Below are positions 54,107 through 63,330 of a stretch of DNA of 64,000 bases, one piece after another. Made by a program: the position numbers and the translations under genes. The notes beneath the pieces are model-generated. The model was not told the DNA's origin, searched no databases, and saw nothing but the letters and a program-made list of their open reading frames with translations. The DNA is from an unicellular cyanobacterium SU2 (lineage in GTDB: Bacteria; Cyanobacteriota; Cyanobacteriia; Cyanobacteriales; Microcystaceae), in contig NEED01000073.1 of NCBI GenBank assembly GCA_002110465.1, positions 124,001 through 188,000 of the forward strand, in the 5' to 3' direction. Every line of letters starts with the position of its first letter. The first letter of the stretch is position 1.

Positions 54107-54140
54107 TGAGTTATTTGATAAGTGAGTTAGAGGAAAATCA

Positions 54141-54884
54141 GTGGAACAATGCAATCAATGTCAATGCCGTAGAATCCTAGGATTTGGAATTAGGATGGCA
54201 TTTCAACCAATAGTCGATGTTAAAAATAAAGTAGTATTTTCTTATGAAGCTCTAGTTAGAGGGCAAGCGGGTCAAGGTGCAGGCTATGTATTTTCTAAAG
54301 TAACCGATGAGAACAAATATATCTTTGACCAGCAGTGTAGAATCGCCGCCATAGAAGAGATAGCTAAACTTAATACCTCAGCAACAGTCAATATTAATTT
54401 TTTGCCTAACGCTATCTATGAACCAGAGACTTGTTTATCTCGCGCACTACAGACAGCACAAAAGGTAAATTTTCCCCATGACCAAATTATTTTTGAAGTA
54501 ACCGAAAGCGAAAAAATCGAAAATCATAAACTATTACTTGATGTATTTAGAACCTATCACCGCATGGGTTTTCGTACCGCGATCGATGATTTTGGACAAG
54601 GGTTTGCTGGGTTAAATCTGCTGGCCAAGTTTCAACCTGACTTTTTAAAATTGGATATGAAATTAGTCCAAGGAATCAGTCAAGATAAAGTCAAACAAGC
54701 TATCCTTGCTGGTATTAATATGACATCGCAACAATTAGGGATTGAAGTAATTGCTGAAGGAATTGAAACCCGAGAAGATTATCTATATTTAAGAGATAAA
54801 GGAATACGTTATATGCAGGGGTACTATTTCGCTAAACCAACCTTAGAAAGGCTACCAGAGATAGACTGGACTCAGTTAAGCTAA
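54141..54884 (+). CDS. EAL-domain c-di-GMP phosphodiesterase
   Basis: This 247-residue protein has one EAL domain. The motif is YEALVRG, with NINFLP, FEVTES, DDFGQG (usually DDFGTG), LKLDMKLV and EGIET. Most catalytic positions are kept, so activity is likely. The N-terminus is short, with a Cys cluster (CNQCQC). The start is GTG 54141 with a good ribosome-binding site (AGAGGAAA). The phased 21-bp repeats lie directly upstream. A c-di-GMP link to motility or surface traits is inferred from the family. Confidence 0.9.
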   Translation: MEQCNQCQCRRILGFGIRMAFQPIVDVKNKVVFSYEALVRGQAGQGAGYVFSKVTDENKYIFDQQCRIAAIEEIAKLNTSATVNINFLPNAIYEPETCLSRALQTAQKVNFPHDQIIFEVTESEKIENHKLLLDVFRTYHRMGFRTAIDDFGQGFAGLNLLAKFQPDFLKLDMKLVQGISQDKVKQAILAGINMTSQQLGIEVIAEGIETREDYLYLRDKGIRYMQGYYFAKPTLERLPEIDWTQLS

Positions 54885-55158
54885 AAAATATTTAAAAGGT
54901 ATTTTAGCAAGGCAAAAGGCAAGAATAACCTAGTATGTATCATTTTTGATCAACTTTAACCAATATTAATATCAATTCGCAACTGCTTATCAATTGATAA
55001 TTGATTAATTCGATTAATTGTTGCTTCATAAAATGCAATAAATCACGACCGTAAAGAATTAGGGAACCTTTAACCAGAGATTAACATCTAGATTATTTAA
55101 CAGACATTTGTCTCGGCAATGCATTTCATTTAGGGCGGTTTGTGGTGATGAGGTAAAA

Positions 55159-56691
55159 ATGGCCAATAGTTATGAAAGAGTGTCTACCGGTTCGGGTCTC
55201 CAATCAACTCGAGTTTCTCGAAAGTTTTCCCAGTCGGGTAAATTTTCCCAGAAGTCTAGAAATACCCCCCCATCAAAGATTCCCCTAAAAAGTCCCAGTT
55301 CAAAAGGACTTGCCCCCTTTTATCGCGGACTGTTATGGGGCCTTACCTTTGGTTGTACGGCTGCCCTATCGGCTACTGTTGGGGCAACTCTCACCCTATT
55401 AAGTCCTTTATCAGAACATTTAGTTCCCTTAATTCAACAGACAACAGTTCCTTGGCAACAAACAACCCCTAACCCCGACACTGACACCCCATCCTCTAAC
55501 CCCCCCCAAGTTGAACAAACCGAAGAAAAAACCGTACTACAATATCGATTATCTCGCCCTGTCAATATCTTGGTTTTAGGAATTGATCGGGTACTTGATG
55601 CCCCACCAGGAAGTTTAGATGCTTTTGGAGGACGAAGCGACACGATTTTAGTGTTACGTTTTGATCCAACGGACTATTCGGTAAAAATGCTCTCTATCCC
55701 TAGGGATAGTCGAGTTAATATCCCAGGAGTTGGGTATACCAAAATTAACGATGCTAACATCCATGGCGGGCCAGCTTTAACCGCTAGGGTTCTAAGTAAA
55801 ACCCTCAATGACATCCCCATTGATCGCTATGTTCGAGTCACCACGGACACCTTTAAACAGATGGTAGATTTAGCGGGGGGAGTAGAAGTATTTGTTCCCT
55901 ATGCCATGAAATATGAAGACAAAACCCAAAACCTCAAAATTGACCTTCCAGCAGGACGGCAAATTCTTAATGGGGAACAGGCTGAACATTTTGCCCGTTT
56001 TCGCAAAGATAGTTATGGCGATATTGGACGGGTACAACGACAGCAAACTTTACTTAAAGCCTTAAGACAACGCCTGTATACCCCCGCGATTCTGCCCCAA
56101 ATTCCTAAGGCGATTAGCCTCCTTGAACAAAGCATTGATACTAATTTAACTTGGGAAGAAATGCTAACCTTAGCCAATTTTGGACGGCAAGTAGAACGGG
56201 AAAACGTGCAAATGGTCATGCTACCCGGACGGTTTAGCCAGGAAGAGGAATTTGATTCTCGTAGTTATTGGGTACTTTCTCCTGGGGGAATTAATCAGAT
56301 TATGCAAGAATACTTTGATGTTGCCCCTCAATGGGAACCCTCCCGTCATCGTTCCCTGAACCGAGTTAGAATTGCTGTTCAGAATGCCGCCGATGATCCT
56401 GGGTTGGCTAAACGAATGGTGGAATACTTAGCTAAGCATGACTTTCATAATGTGTATGTGATCAAAGACGCGCCCCAACTATTGGGGGAAACAGAAATTG
56501 TGGTACAGAAAGGAGATAGAGAAGCTGCCCAACACTTGCAAACCGTTCTCGGGCTAGGTAGAGTAGAAGCATCCTCTACAGGAGATTTAGATTCTCAATT
56601 AACCCTCCGGATAGGTTTTGATGCCAAGGATTTAATGTTAGAGGATAGTTTTCTTAAACCACCCAGTCGTTCCGTTGATGAGACTCCATGA
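55159..56691 (+). CDS. LytR-CpsA-Psr family protein
   Basis: This 510-residue protein has an N-terminal cytoplasmic tail, one membrane segment ([20 protein letters not shown]) and an LCP domain (about 155-320). Key parts are [31 protein letters not shown] and the Arg-containing [20 protein letters not shown] LytR_C domain is at the C-terminal end ([19 protein letters not shown]). LCP enzymes attach polysaccharides to the cell wall. I chose ATG 55159 with a good ribosome-binding site. It overlaps the next gene by 4 nt (ATGA). Confidence 0.9.
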   Translation: MANSYERVSTGSGLQSTRVSRKFSQSGKFSQKSRNTPPSKIPLKSPSSKGLAPFYRGLLWGLTFGCTAALSATVGATLTLLSPLSEHLVPLIQQTTVPWQQTTPNPDTDTPSSNPPQVEQTEEKTVLQYRLSRPVNILVLGIDRVLDAPPGSLDAFGGRSDTILVLRFDPTDYSVKMLSIPRDSRVNIPGVGYTKINDANIHGGPALTARVLSKTLNDIPIDRYVRVTTDTFKQMVDLAGGVEVFVPYAMKYEDKTQNLKIDLPAGRQILNGEQAEHFARFRKDSYGDIGRVQRQQTLLKALRQRLYTPAILPQIPKAISLLEQSIDTNLTWEEMLTLANFGRQVERENVQMVMLPGRFSQEEEFDSRSYWVLSPGGINQIMQEYFDVAPQWEPSRHRSLNRVRIAVQNAADDPGLAKRMVEYLAKHDFHNVYVIKDAPQLLGETEIVVQKGDREAAQHLQTVLGLGRVEASSTGDLDSQLTLRIGFDAKDLMLEDSFLKPPSRSVDETP

Positions 56692-57203
56692 AACAAGTTC
56701 AGGGTTTATTATGGCGTATGTTAGGGGTAATCGGGCTGTTGTTACTCGCCAGTTTATGGGTTTTATTAGATGCCCATCCAGCCTTAGCCCAGGATAAGAC
56801 GATTAACTATACCTTTTCCGAATTACAGGGTCAAGACTTCTCCCATAAAGACTTAGAAGGGGGAGTATTTGCGGCTGCTAATATGCGAGAAGCTAATTTT
56901 GAAGGGTCAAACTTATCCTACGGGATTTTAACGGAAGGGGTGATGCTTAAGGCTAATTTGCGGGGGGCAAATCTGACAGGATCTCTTCTTGATCGCGTGA
57001 CTCTAGATTTTGCTGATTTAACCGATGCTATTTTAATCGATGCGATCGCTACTCGAACCCGCTTTTACGACGCAACTATTACCGGGGCAGATTTTACTAA
57101 CGCAGTGATTGATCGTTATCAAGTTTCTTTAATGTGTGAAAGGGCTAAGGGAGTTAACCCTGTGACTGGAGTCGCTACACGGGATAGTTTAGGATGTCGT
57201 TGA
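56688..57203 (+). CDS. secreted pentapeptide-repeat protein
   Basis: This 171-residue protein has a signal peptide ([18 protein letters not shown]) and then pentapeptide A(D/N)LxX repeats (about 55-135; for example [17 protein letters not shown] and [17 protein letters not shown]). Such proteins form a right-handed beta-helix and are often lumenal or periplasmic. Its start overlaps the LCP gene stop and its end overlaps the cytochrome gene start. A three-gene operon is therefore likely. Confidence 0.85.
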   Translation: MKQVQGLLWRMLGVIGLLLLASLWVLLDAHPALAQDKTINYTFSELQGQDFSHKDLEGGVFAAANMREANFEGSNLSYGILTEGVMLKANLRGANLTGSLLDRVTLDFADLTDAILIDAIATRTRFYDATITGADFTNAVIDRYQVSLMCERAKGVNPVTGVATRDSLGCR

Positions 57204-57553
57204 TTCAACAATATAGATTCGTTAATCTGATACTGATAGTTCTAATTACCATTGGACTCTCTATTAGTCTTCAGTTTCCTGCTTTAGCAATTAATAGCAA
57301 TAACGGGGCAGACATTTTTGAAATTCATTGCGCCAGTTGTCATCCCAATGGCAATAATATTATTAGACGAGGGAAAAATTTGAAACTAAGAACCCTACGC
57401 AGAAGAAAACTGGACTCGGTAGAGGCGATCGCTGAGTTAGTTACCCAGGGAAAAAATAATATGTCTGCATATAATGATCGCCTCAGTCCCCAGGAAATCC
57501 AAGCAGTTTCAGCCTATGTCCTTCAACAAGCAGAAAATAATTGGCACAAATAA
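57194..57553 (+). CDS. cytochrome c6-like protein
   Basis: This 119-residue protein has an N-terminal signal/anchor ([21 protein letters not shown]) and one haem-binding CASCH near residue 50 ([20 protein letters not shown]). The pattern and [22 protein letters not shown], with axial Met, resemble cytochrome c6. It starts 10 bp inside the pentapeptide gene. It probably carries electrons in the lumen or periplasm; whether it is a regular PetJ or a variant (c6B/C) is not resolved. Confidence 0.85.
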   Translation: MSLIQQYRFVNLILIVLITIGLSISLQFPALAINSNNGADIFEIHCASCHPNGNNIIRRGKNLKLRTLRRRKLDSVEAIAELVTQGKNNMSAYNDRLSPQEIQAVSAYVLQQAENNWHK

Positions 57554-57575
57554 AGTTAATCGTTAATAACCTGGG

Positions 57576-57743
57576 TTAAATCTTAGATAAAAGAGCAAAT
57601 GTATCTAAAAAGCCTGTTTCAAAACCATCTTCTGACATTGTTAAAAGTATCTTTTCTGTTTTTTTATTAGCATCTTGCCATTGTTATTTTTGGAGATAAT
57701 TTTCTAAATTTGCTAATAATAAATTATTAATATTTTGTTTCAT
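57576..57743 (-). pseudogene. GUN4-like fragment with an internal stop
   Basis: On the minus strand, a frame begins MKQNINNLLLANLENYLQK, hits TAA, then continues QWQDANKKTEKILLTMSEDG with FETGFLDTFALLSKI. The pattern LxNYLxxxxWxxANxxT recalls the GUN4 domain start that follows a YxxL segment. The rest of GUN4 is missing, so it is a remnant. Confidence 0.45.
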
Positions 57744-57758
57744 CTTTGGCAACTGCAT

Positions 57759-58046
57759 TTATTTGAGTTTAAAGATATTGTTAAACAATACACTAATTAC
57801 TATGAATATTGAACTCCAAAATAAGCTTAAATTAAATTTTGAATTAACATTTACTCCTTTAAGGCAACTATTTTCAAAGGATAAAGTAGAGCTAATATTT
57901 AAAGAACTAAAATCAATATTACTTAAATCAATATTACTTAAATCTGCTCCTTTTAGGGCTTCATTATAGTGAGAATTATTCTCTATTTCATTGAGGAACC
58001 ATTGTCTTTTTTCTTCAGGCGATCGCTGATTGATATCATTGCTCAT
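57759..58046 (-). CDS. small protein with pentapeptide-like stretch and a membrane segment
   Basis: This 95-residue protein contains LKGADLSNIDLSNIDFSSLN, a few pentapeptide-type repeats, and a C-terminal hydrophobic helix (LSLFWSSIFIVISVLFNNIF). It directly precedes the GUN4-like fragment on the same strand. Pentapeptide plus GUN4 arrangements occur in cyanobacteria, so this may be the front of a once longer gene. Expression is uncertain. Confidence 0.4.
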   Translation of the reverse strand: MSNDINQRSPEEKRQWFLNEIENNSHYNEALKGADLSNIDLSNIDFSSLNISSTLSFENSCLKGVNVNSKFNLSLFWSSIFIVISVLFNNIFKLK

Positions 58047-58140
58047 GATAGTTAATAGGGATTAAACAAGCCAAAAACAACATTAAGTATTGTTAAGCTA
58101 TGATAGTAAGTTGACTAGATTAACTTATGTCTAATTGTTT

Positions 58141-61026
58141 ATGTCTGATTCCAATACTATTCGCATTCGTGGCGCAAGACAGCATAATTTAAAGAATATT
58201 GATCTCGATCTTCCCCGCGATCGCCTGATTGTGTTTACAGGGGTTTCGGGGTCGGGTAAGTCTTCTTTGGCCTTTGATACCATCTTTGCTGAGGGACAAC
58301 GGCGTTATGTAGAGTCTTTAAGTGCCTATGCGAGACAGTTTTTAGGACAATTAGACAAACCTGATGTGGATGCGATCGAAGGGTTAAGTCCGGCTATTTC
58401 TATCGATCAAAAGTCCACTTCCCATAACCCTCGGTCTACGGTGGGGACGGTGACGGAAATTTATGATTATCTACGGTTATTATTTGGACGCGCTGGAGAA
58501 CCCCATTGTCCGATATGCGATCGCAGTATAACCCCCCAAACCATCGATCAAATGTGCGATCGCGTGATGGAACTTGAAGATCGCACCAAGTTTCAAATTT
58601 TAGCCCCGGTAGTCAGAGGAAAAAAGGGAACTCATAAACAATTATTATCGAGTTTAGCTTCCCAAGGATTTGTTCGAGTCCGAATTAATGGGGAAGTCCG
58701 CGAACTTTCCGATAGCATTGAGTTAAAGAAAACCCACCACCATAATATTGAAATTGTTGTTGATCGCCTGATTAAAAAAGAAGGGATTGAAGAACGATTA
58801 GCTGATTCTTTAAGTACCTGTTTAAAGCAGTCAGAGGGTCTAGCAATTATTGATATTTTAGAGTCGGAAACTGATAATAATAGGGAGGCAAAACAACCAT
58901 CAGAAATTATGTTTTCTGAAAACTTTGCTTGTCCCGAACACGGGGCAGTCATGGAAGAATTATCCCCTCGTTTATTTTCCTTCAATTCTCCCTATGGTGC
59001 TTGTTCTAACTGTCATGGGTTAGGAAGTTTACGTCAATTTTCCCCTGATTTAGTTATTCCTGACCCTTGCGCCCCTTTATATGCCGCGATCGCCCCTTGG
59101 TCAGATAAAGATAATTCCTATTATCTTTCTTTTTTGTATAGTGTGGGTCAAGCTTACGATTTTGATATCCAAACTCCTTGGAATAAATTAACTAAAGAAC
59201 AGCAACAAATCTTACTTTATGGAACTGAAGAACCTATCTTATTTAAAAATGATTCTCGTGGCAAAAAAAGTGAAGGATATTATCGAAGTTTTGGAGGAAT
59301 CTTAGGTATATTGGAGCGGAATCATCAGGAGACTAGCTCAGATATTATCAAACAAAAATTAGAAAAATATATGGTTGATAGAACTTGTGAAGTTTGTCAA
59401 GGAAAGCGATTAAAATCAGAATCTTTATCAGTTAGATTAGGACAATATACTATAGATGAACTGACCAGTGTTCCGATTGATAAATGTCTAGCTAAAATTC
59501 ACGAATTGCAATTAACTAAAAGACAAGAATTAATTGGAAACTTAGCCCTCAGAGAAATCAAAAATAGACTACAATTTCTTCTAGATGTAGGGTTAGATTA
59601 TTTAACTTTAGATAGGGGAACGAAGACTTTATCAGGAGGGGAAGCACAACGTATCCGTTTAGCCACCCAAATTGGCTCAGGATTGACAGGGGTATTATAT
59701 GTATTAGATGAGCCTAGTATTGGTCTACACCAACGGGATAATGGCCGTTTATTAAACACCCTCAAAAAACTTAGAGATTTAGGTAATACCTTAATTGTTG
59801 TTGAACATGATGAAGACACAATTCGCAGTGCTGATCACCTTGTTGATATTGGACCTCTAGCAGGAATTCATGGCGGAAAAATCGTCTGTCAAGGAAATTT
59901 AGAAACGTTAATTAAAACTGATGAATCCTTGACGGCTGATTATTTATCAGGGAAAAAAGTCATAGAAACTCCAGTTAAACGTCGTGAAGGAAATGGAGCA
60001 TTTTTATCCTTAATTAATTGTCAAGAAAACAATTTAAAAAATATAGATATTGAGATTCCTTTAGGCAAATTAGTGTGTGTTACAGGAGTCTCAGGATCAG
60101 GGAAATCTACATTAGTTAATGAGTTGTTATATCCTGCATTGCAACATCATTTAACCCGTAATGTTCCTTTCCCTAAAAAACTAGATAAAATAAAAGGATT
60201 GAAAGCAATTGACAAAGTAATTGTTATTGATCAATCTCCCATTGGCAGAACACCCCGATCTAATCCTGCTACTTATACAGGGGTTTTTGATAGCATTCGG
60301 GAGCTTTTTTCCCAAACCATTGAAGCCAAAGCAAGGGGTTATAAACAAGGTCGATTTTCCTTTAATGTAAAAGGAGGAAGATGTGAAGTTTGTAGCGGTC
60401 AAGGAGTGAATGTGATTGAGATGAATTTTCTTCCTGATGTTTATGTGCAATGTGAGGTTTGTAAAGGGGCAAGATATAATCGAGAAACACTACAGGTTAA
60501 GTATAAAAATTATTCTATTGCTGATGTTTTGAACATGACAATTGAAGAAGCATTAGAGGTTTTTCAGAATATTCCTAAAGCGGTGAAACGATTACAAACC
60601 TTAGTGGATGTTGGGTTGGGTTATATTAAATTAGGACAGTCAGCCCCAACTTTATCGGGAGGAGAGGCACAACGGGTTAAATTAGCCTCAGAATTATCGA
60701 GAAGGGCAACAGGAAAAACCCTTTATTTGATTGATGAACCCACTACAGGACTATCATTTTATGATGTTCATCACTTATTAAATGTTTTGCAACGTTTAGT
60801 AGATAAAGGAAATTCTATTTTAGTCATTGAGCATAATTTAGATGTAATTCGTTGTGCAGATTGGATTATTGATTTAGGTCCAGAAGGAGGAGATAAAGGA
60901 GGAGAAATTATGGCGGTAGGAACTCCCGAAGAAATTGCTAATCATTCTAATTCTTATACAGGAAAATATTTAAAAAAAGCCTTAAAGGAAATAGTGAAGG
61001 AAAAAGAGGCAGCGGCAGAAGTATAA
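58141..61026 (+). CDS. uvrA: excinuclease ABC subunit A
   Basis: UvrA recognises DNA damage and starts nucleotide excision repair. The 961-residue protein has two ABC ATPase parts (GVSGSGKSSL and GVSGSGKSTL) and Zn fingers (CPICDRSI, then CEVCSGQG and CEVCKGARY). Two ABC signatures, LSGGEAQRIRLA and LSGGEAQRVKLA, are also present. I chose ATG 58141 (MSDSNTIRIRGARQH). The length is normal. Confidence 0.97.
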   Translation: MSDSNTIRIRGARQHNLKNIDLDLPRDRLIVFTGVSGSGKSSLAFDTIFAEGQRRYVESLSAYARQFLGQLDKPDVDAIEGLSPAISIDQKSTSHNPRSTVGTVTEIYDYLRLLFGRAGEPHCPICDRSITPQTIDQMCDRVMELEDRTKFQILAPVVRGKKGTHKQLLSSLASQGFVRVRINGEVRELSDSIELKKTHHHNIEIVVDRLIKKEGIEERLADSLSTCLKQSEGLAIIDILESETDNNREAKQPSEIMFSENFACPEHGAVMEELSPRLFSFNSPYGACSNCHGLGSLRQFSPDLVIPDPCAPLYAAIAPWSDKDNSYYLSFLYSVGQAYDFDIQTPWNKLTKEQQQILLYGTEEPILFKNDSRGKKSEGYYRSFGGILGILERNHQETSSDIIKQKLEKYMVDRTCEVCQGKRLKSESLSVRLGQYTIDELTSVPIDKCLAKIHELQLTKRQELIGNLALREIKNRLQFLLDVGLDYLTLDRGTKTLSGGEAQRIRLATQIGSGLTGVLYVLDEPSIGLHQRDNGRLLNTLKKLRDLGNTLIVVEHDEDTIRSADHLVDIGPLAGIHGGKIVCQGNLETLIKTDESLTADYLSGKKVIETPVKRREGNGAFLSLINCQENNLKNIDIEIPLGKLVCVTGVSGSGKSTLVNELLYPALQHHLTRNVPFPKKLDKIKGLKAIDKVIVIDQSPIGRTPRSNPATYTGVFDSIRELFSQTIEAKARGYKQGRFSFNVKGGRCEVCSGQGVNVIEMNFLPDVYVQCEVCKGARYNRETLQVKYKNYSIADVLNMTIEEALEVFQNIPKAVKRLQTLVDVGLGYIKLGQSAPTLSGGEAQRVKLASELSRRATGKTLYLIDEPTTGLSFYDVHHLLNVLQRLVDKGNSILVIEHNLDVIRCADWIIDLGPEGGDKGGEIMAVGTPEEIANHSNSYTGKYLKKALKEIVKEKEAAAEV

Positions 61027-61068
61027 TTTTGTCAATTGGGAATTTTAATTAGGGGAAATAACGTAAAA

Positions 61069-61725
61069 ATGGAAGTCGATAAACAGCAAGACATCCAACG
61101 GCGAATTGAAGCGGTAAGAAAAGCAGACTCTGCCGATAAATTATTGAAAACCGTGAGGGACTTAGGGACAGCCCGTCATCAGGCGGCCATTCCTACCTTG
61201 ATTGAAGTTTTAGGATATAATAACCCAGGGGCAGCCGTTGCAGCCGTTGAAGGATTAATTAATTTAGGAGATGTTGCAGTTCCCATTCTCCTTGAACAGA
61301 TTGACGGGTATAATTATGGGGCGAGAGCCTGGGCTACCCGTGCGTTAGCGGGTATTGGCCATCCCGAAGCGATGAGTTTACTACAAGAAGCTGCTTTAAG
61401 TGATTTTGCCTTAAGTGTGCGTCGTTCTGCAGCCAAGGGACTGGGTAATATCCGTTGGTCCCACCTATCAGATACAGAAGTTGCCATAGCAAAGAAAACA
61501 GTAATCAAGACTCTGATTCAAGTTTCTCACGATCCTGAATGGGTGGTAAGGTATGCTGCGGTAGTAAGTTTAGAAAATTTACTCTGTTGTGTGAGTCAAA
61601 CACCCTCAAAATTGATAGACCAAATTTTAGCAAGATTCAATGATATGCTAGAAACTGAGGCAGAATTAGCGGTTAAGGTTCGAGTGCAATTCTCCCTACA
61701 TTCAACAGTCACCCCAAATCCCTAA
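61069..61725 (+). CDS. cpcF: HEAT-repeat phycobilin lyase subunit (CpcF-like)
   Basis: This 218-residue protein has HEAT-like repeats (ARHQAAIPTLIEVLGYNN, GAAVAAVEGLINLGDVAVPI, WATRALAGIGHPEAMSLL). The layout and segments such as DGYNYGARAWATRALAGIG fit CpcF, one subunit of the CpcE/CpcF lyase that attaches phycocyanobilin to CpcA. A CpcE partner is not in the window. It lies directly before the cpc operon. Another family lyase (NblB-like) is less likely. I chose ATG 61069. Confidence 0.78.
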   Translation: MEVDKQQDIQRRIEAVRKADSADKLLKTVRDLGTARHQAAIPTLIEVLGYNNPGAAVAAVEGLINLGDVAVPILLEQIDGYNYGARAWATRALAGIGHPEAMSLLQEAALSDFALSVRRSAAKGLGNIRWSHLSDTEVAIAKKTVIKTLIQVSHDPEWVVRYAAVVSLENLLCCVSQTPSKLIDQILARFNDMLETEAELAVKVRVQFSLHSTVTPNP

Positions 61726-62103
61726 AATCATTCTTAAGACAGTATTTCAGGGATAAAATGACGGTCACTGTTAACGTTTCTTTACAGAAAAACGCCGAAA
61801 TCTTTAACAATATGTAACGAATAAAGGGGCGATAGCATTGTATAAAAGTATCTTGAAGGGAAAACGAAGATAGACGTAGTTCTTCTTTGGGTTATCCTTC
61901 AACACGCCTTTTAATGATTTCTGAGATTGCCTTAGTGTTCTCTCAGGTTTCTTAAAAAAATTTGGCAAAGAACTAGGAGGATCGCCAAGGTTATGATTTG
62001 TTTTGAATCCTTCGGGAAGTTAGAGCAACATAATCATCCCAAACGGGCGAATCGTTCTCTAGATTCATCTGATACATAAAAAGTCAAGTAGGAGATTAAT
62101 TCA
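61726..62103 (+). promoter_or_regulatory. cpc operon promoter and 5' leader
   Basis: This 378-bp region comes before cpcB. A TATAAA hexamer (61841-61846) is a possible -10 site, giving a leader of about 250 nt, in keeping with long cpc leaders. The leader includes a CTGAGA/TCTCAG hairpin (about 61921-61946). The cpcB ribosome-binding site is GGAG at 62091-62094. A short leader frame lies between. No experimentally known start is available. Confidence 0.45.
61993..62079 (+). CDS. possible leader peptide in the cpc 5' leader (doubtful)
   Basis: AGGAGG (61975-61980), a perfect anti-SD match, lies 12 bp before ATG 61993. This opens 28 codons (MICFESFGKLEQHNHPKRAN and so on) that stop at 62079, 11 bp before the cpcB ribosome-binding site. 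It may be a regulatory short frame or a chance one. There is no family evidence. Confidence 0.25.
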   Translation: MICFESFGKLEQHNHPKRANRSLDSSDT

Positions 62104-62622
62104 ATGTTTGACGCATTTACCAGAGTTGTTTCTCAAGCTGATGCTCGCGGGGAATTCCTATCAGGCTCTCAGCTTGATGCTCTAAGTGCAATGGTTGCAG
62201 AAAGCAACAAGCGTATGGATTCCGTAAACCGTATCACCAGCAACGCTTCCACCATTGTTGCTGACGCTGCTCGTGCCTTATTTGCTGAGCAACCCCAATT
62301 AATCAACCCCGGTGGAAACGCTTACACCAGCCGTCGTATGGCTGCTTGCTTACGCGATATGGATATCATCCTACGCTATGTCACCTACGCTACCTTCACT
62401 GGTGATGCAAGTATTCTTGAAGATCGTTGTTTAAACGGCCTTCGTGAAACCTATGTTGCCCTAGGTGTTCCTGGAGCTTCTGTTGCTGCTGGCGTTCAAA
62501 AAATGAAAGATGCTGCTCTTTCTATCGTGATGGACCCCACAGGCATCACTCAAGGCGATTGCAACGCCCTACAATCTGAAATCGCTGGCTACTTTGATCG
62601 CGCGGCTGCTGCTGTTGCCTAG
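62104..62622 (+). CDS. cpcB: phycocyanin beta subunit
   Basis: This 172-residue beta subunit of C-phycocyanin has the bilin-binding cysteines at residue 82 (MAACLRDMD) and near 153 (QGDCNAL). The sequence [19 protein letters not shown] is typical. It forms (alpha-beta) hexamers in phycobilisome rods that pass light energy to photosystem II. It is the first gene of the cpc operon. Confidence 0.98.
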   Translation: MFDAFTRVVSQADARGEFLSGSQLDALSAMVAESNKRMDSVNRITSNASTIVADAARALFAEQPQLINPGGNAYTSRRMAACLRDMDIILRYVTYATFTGDASILEDRCLNGLRETYVALGVPGASVAAGVQKMKDAALSIVMDPTGITQGDCNALQSEIAGYFDRAAAAVA

Positions 62623-62714
62623 TCAATATCTATTGACTTGGGTTAACCAACACAACACGCTTTCAAAACCGTTTCTAGGAAAACTTAGTAAAACAATCGG
62701 GAGATACCAAAACA

Positions 62715-63203
62715 ATGAAAACCCCATTAACTGAAGCCGTTTCAACCGCTGATTCTCAAGGCCGCTTTCTAAGCAGCACCGAAATCCAAGTTGCTTTTGG
62801 ACGTTTTCGCCAAGCTTCTGCCAGCATCCAAGCGGCTAAAGCTTTAACTGAGAAGCAAGGACAATTAGTTCAAGGCGCGGCTAACGCAGTTTACGCCAAG
62901 TTCCCTTACACCACCCAAATGCAAGGACCTAACTATGCTGCGGATCAACGTGGTAAGGACAAGTGCGCTCGTGACATCGGTTACTACCTCCGCATGGTTA
63001 CCTACTGCTTAGTTGCTGGTGGAACCGGTCCCATGGATGAGTACCTCATCGCTGGTATCGACGAAATCAACCGTACCTTTGACTTATCTCCTAGCTGGTA
63101 TGTTGAAGCTCTCAAGTATATCAAGGCTAACCATGGATTATCTGGCGATCCTGCTGTTGAAGCCAATTCCTACATTGACTACGCTATTAATGCACTGAGC
63201 TAG
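62715..63203 (+). CDS. cpcA: phycocyanin alpha subunit
   Basis: This 162-residue alpha subunit of C-phycocyanin starts [20 protein letters not shown] and has the chromophore Cys84 in [12 protein letters not shown]. It is the target of the CpcE/CpcF lyase, whose F subunit is likely encoded just upstream of the operon. It follows cpcB by 92 bp. Confidence 0.98.
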   Translation: MKTPLTEAVSTADSQGRFLSSTEIQVAFGRFRQASASIQAAKALTEKQGQLVQGAANAVYAKFPYTTQMQGPNYAADQRGKDKCARDIGYYLRMVTYCLVAGGTGPMDEYLIAGIDEINRTFDLSPSWYVEALKYIKANHGLSGDPAVEANSYIDYAINALS

Positions 63204-63228
63204 TAATTAATTCTAGAAGGTGCTAATG

Positions 63229-63288
63229 ACCTGGAAAGGCAGGGGGTTGTTAGCTAAAAAAAGTTAGCGATCATCTGTTTCTCCAGGT
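63229..63288 (+). terminator. hairpin between cpcA and the linker gene
   Basis: ACCTGGA (63229-63235) pairs with TCCAGGT (63282-63288). An inner GCTAA (63253-63257) and TTAGC (63264-63268) also pair. The position between cpcA and the linker suggests partial termination or RNA processing that keeps cpcBA mRNA more abundant than linker mRNA, as known in other cyanobacteria. Confidence 0.55.
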
Positions 63289-63330
63289 CTTGCTGTATCT
63301 AAAATTAACCAGAGCTAGGAGGTTTAAGTT

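Noticed and set aside
58632-58985. Minus-strand 117-codon frame inside uvrA
   Set aside because: It is a shadow of uvrA, which is fully supported by motifs on the plus strand.
61314-61508. Minus-strand frame inside the lyase subunit gene
   Set aside because: It is antisense to clear HEAT repeats and has no coding signs.
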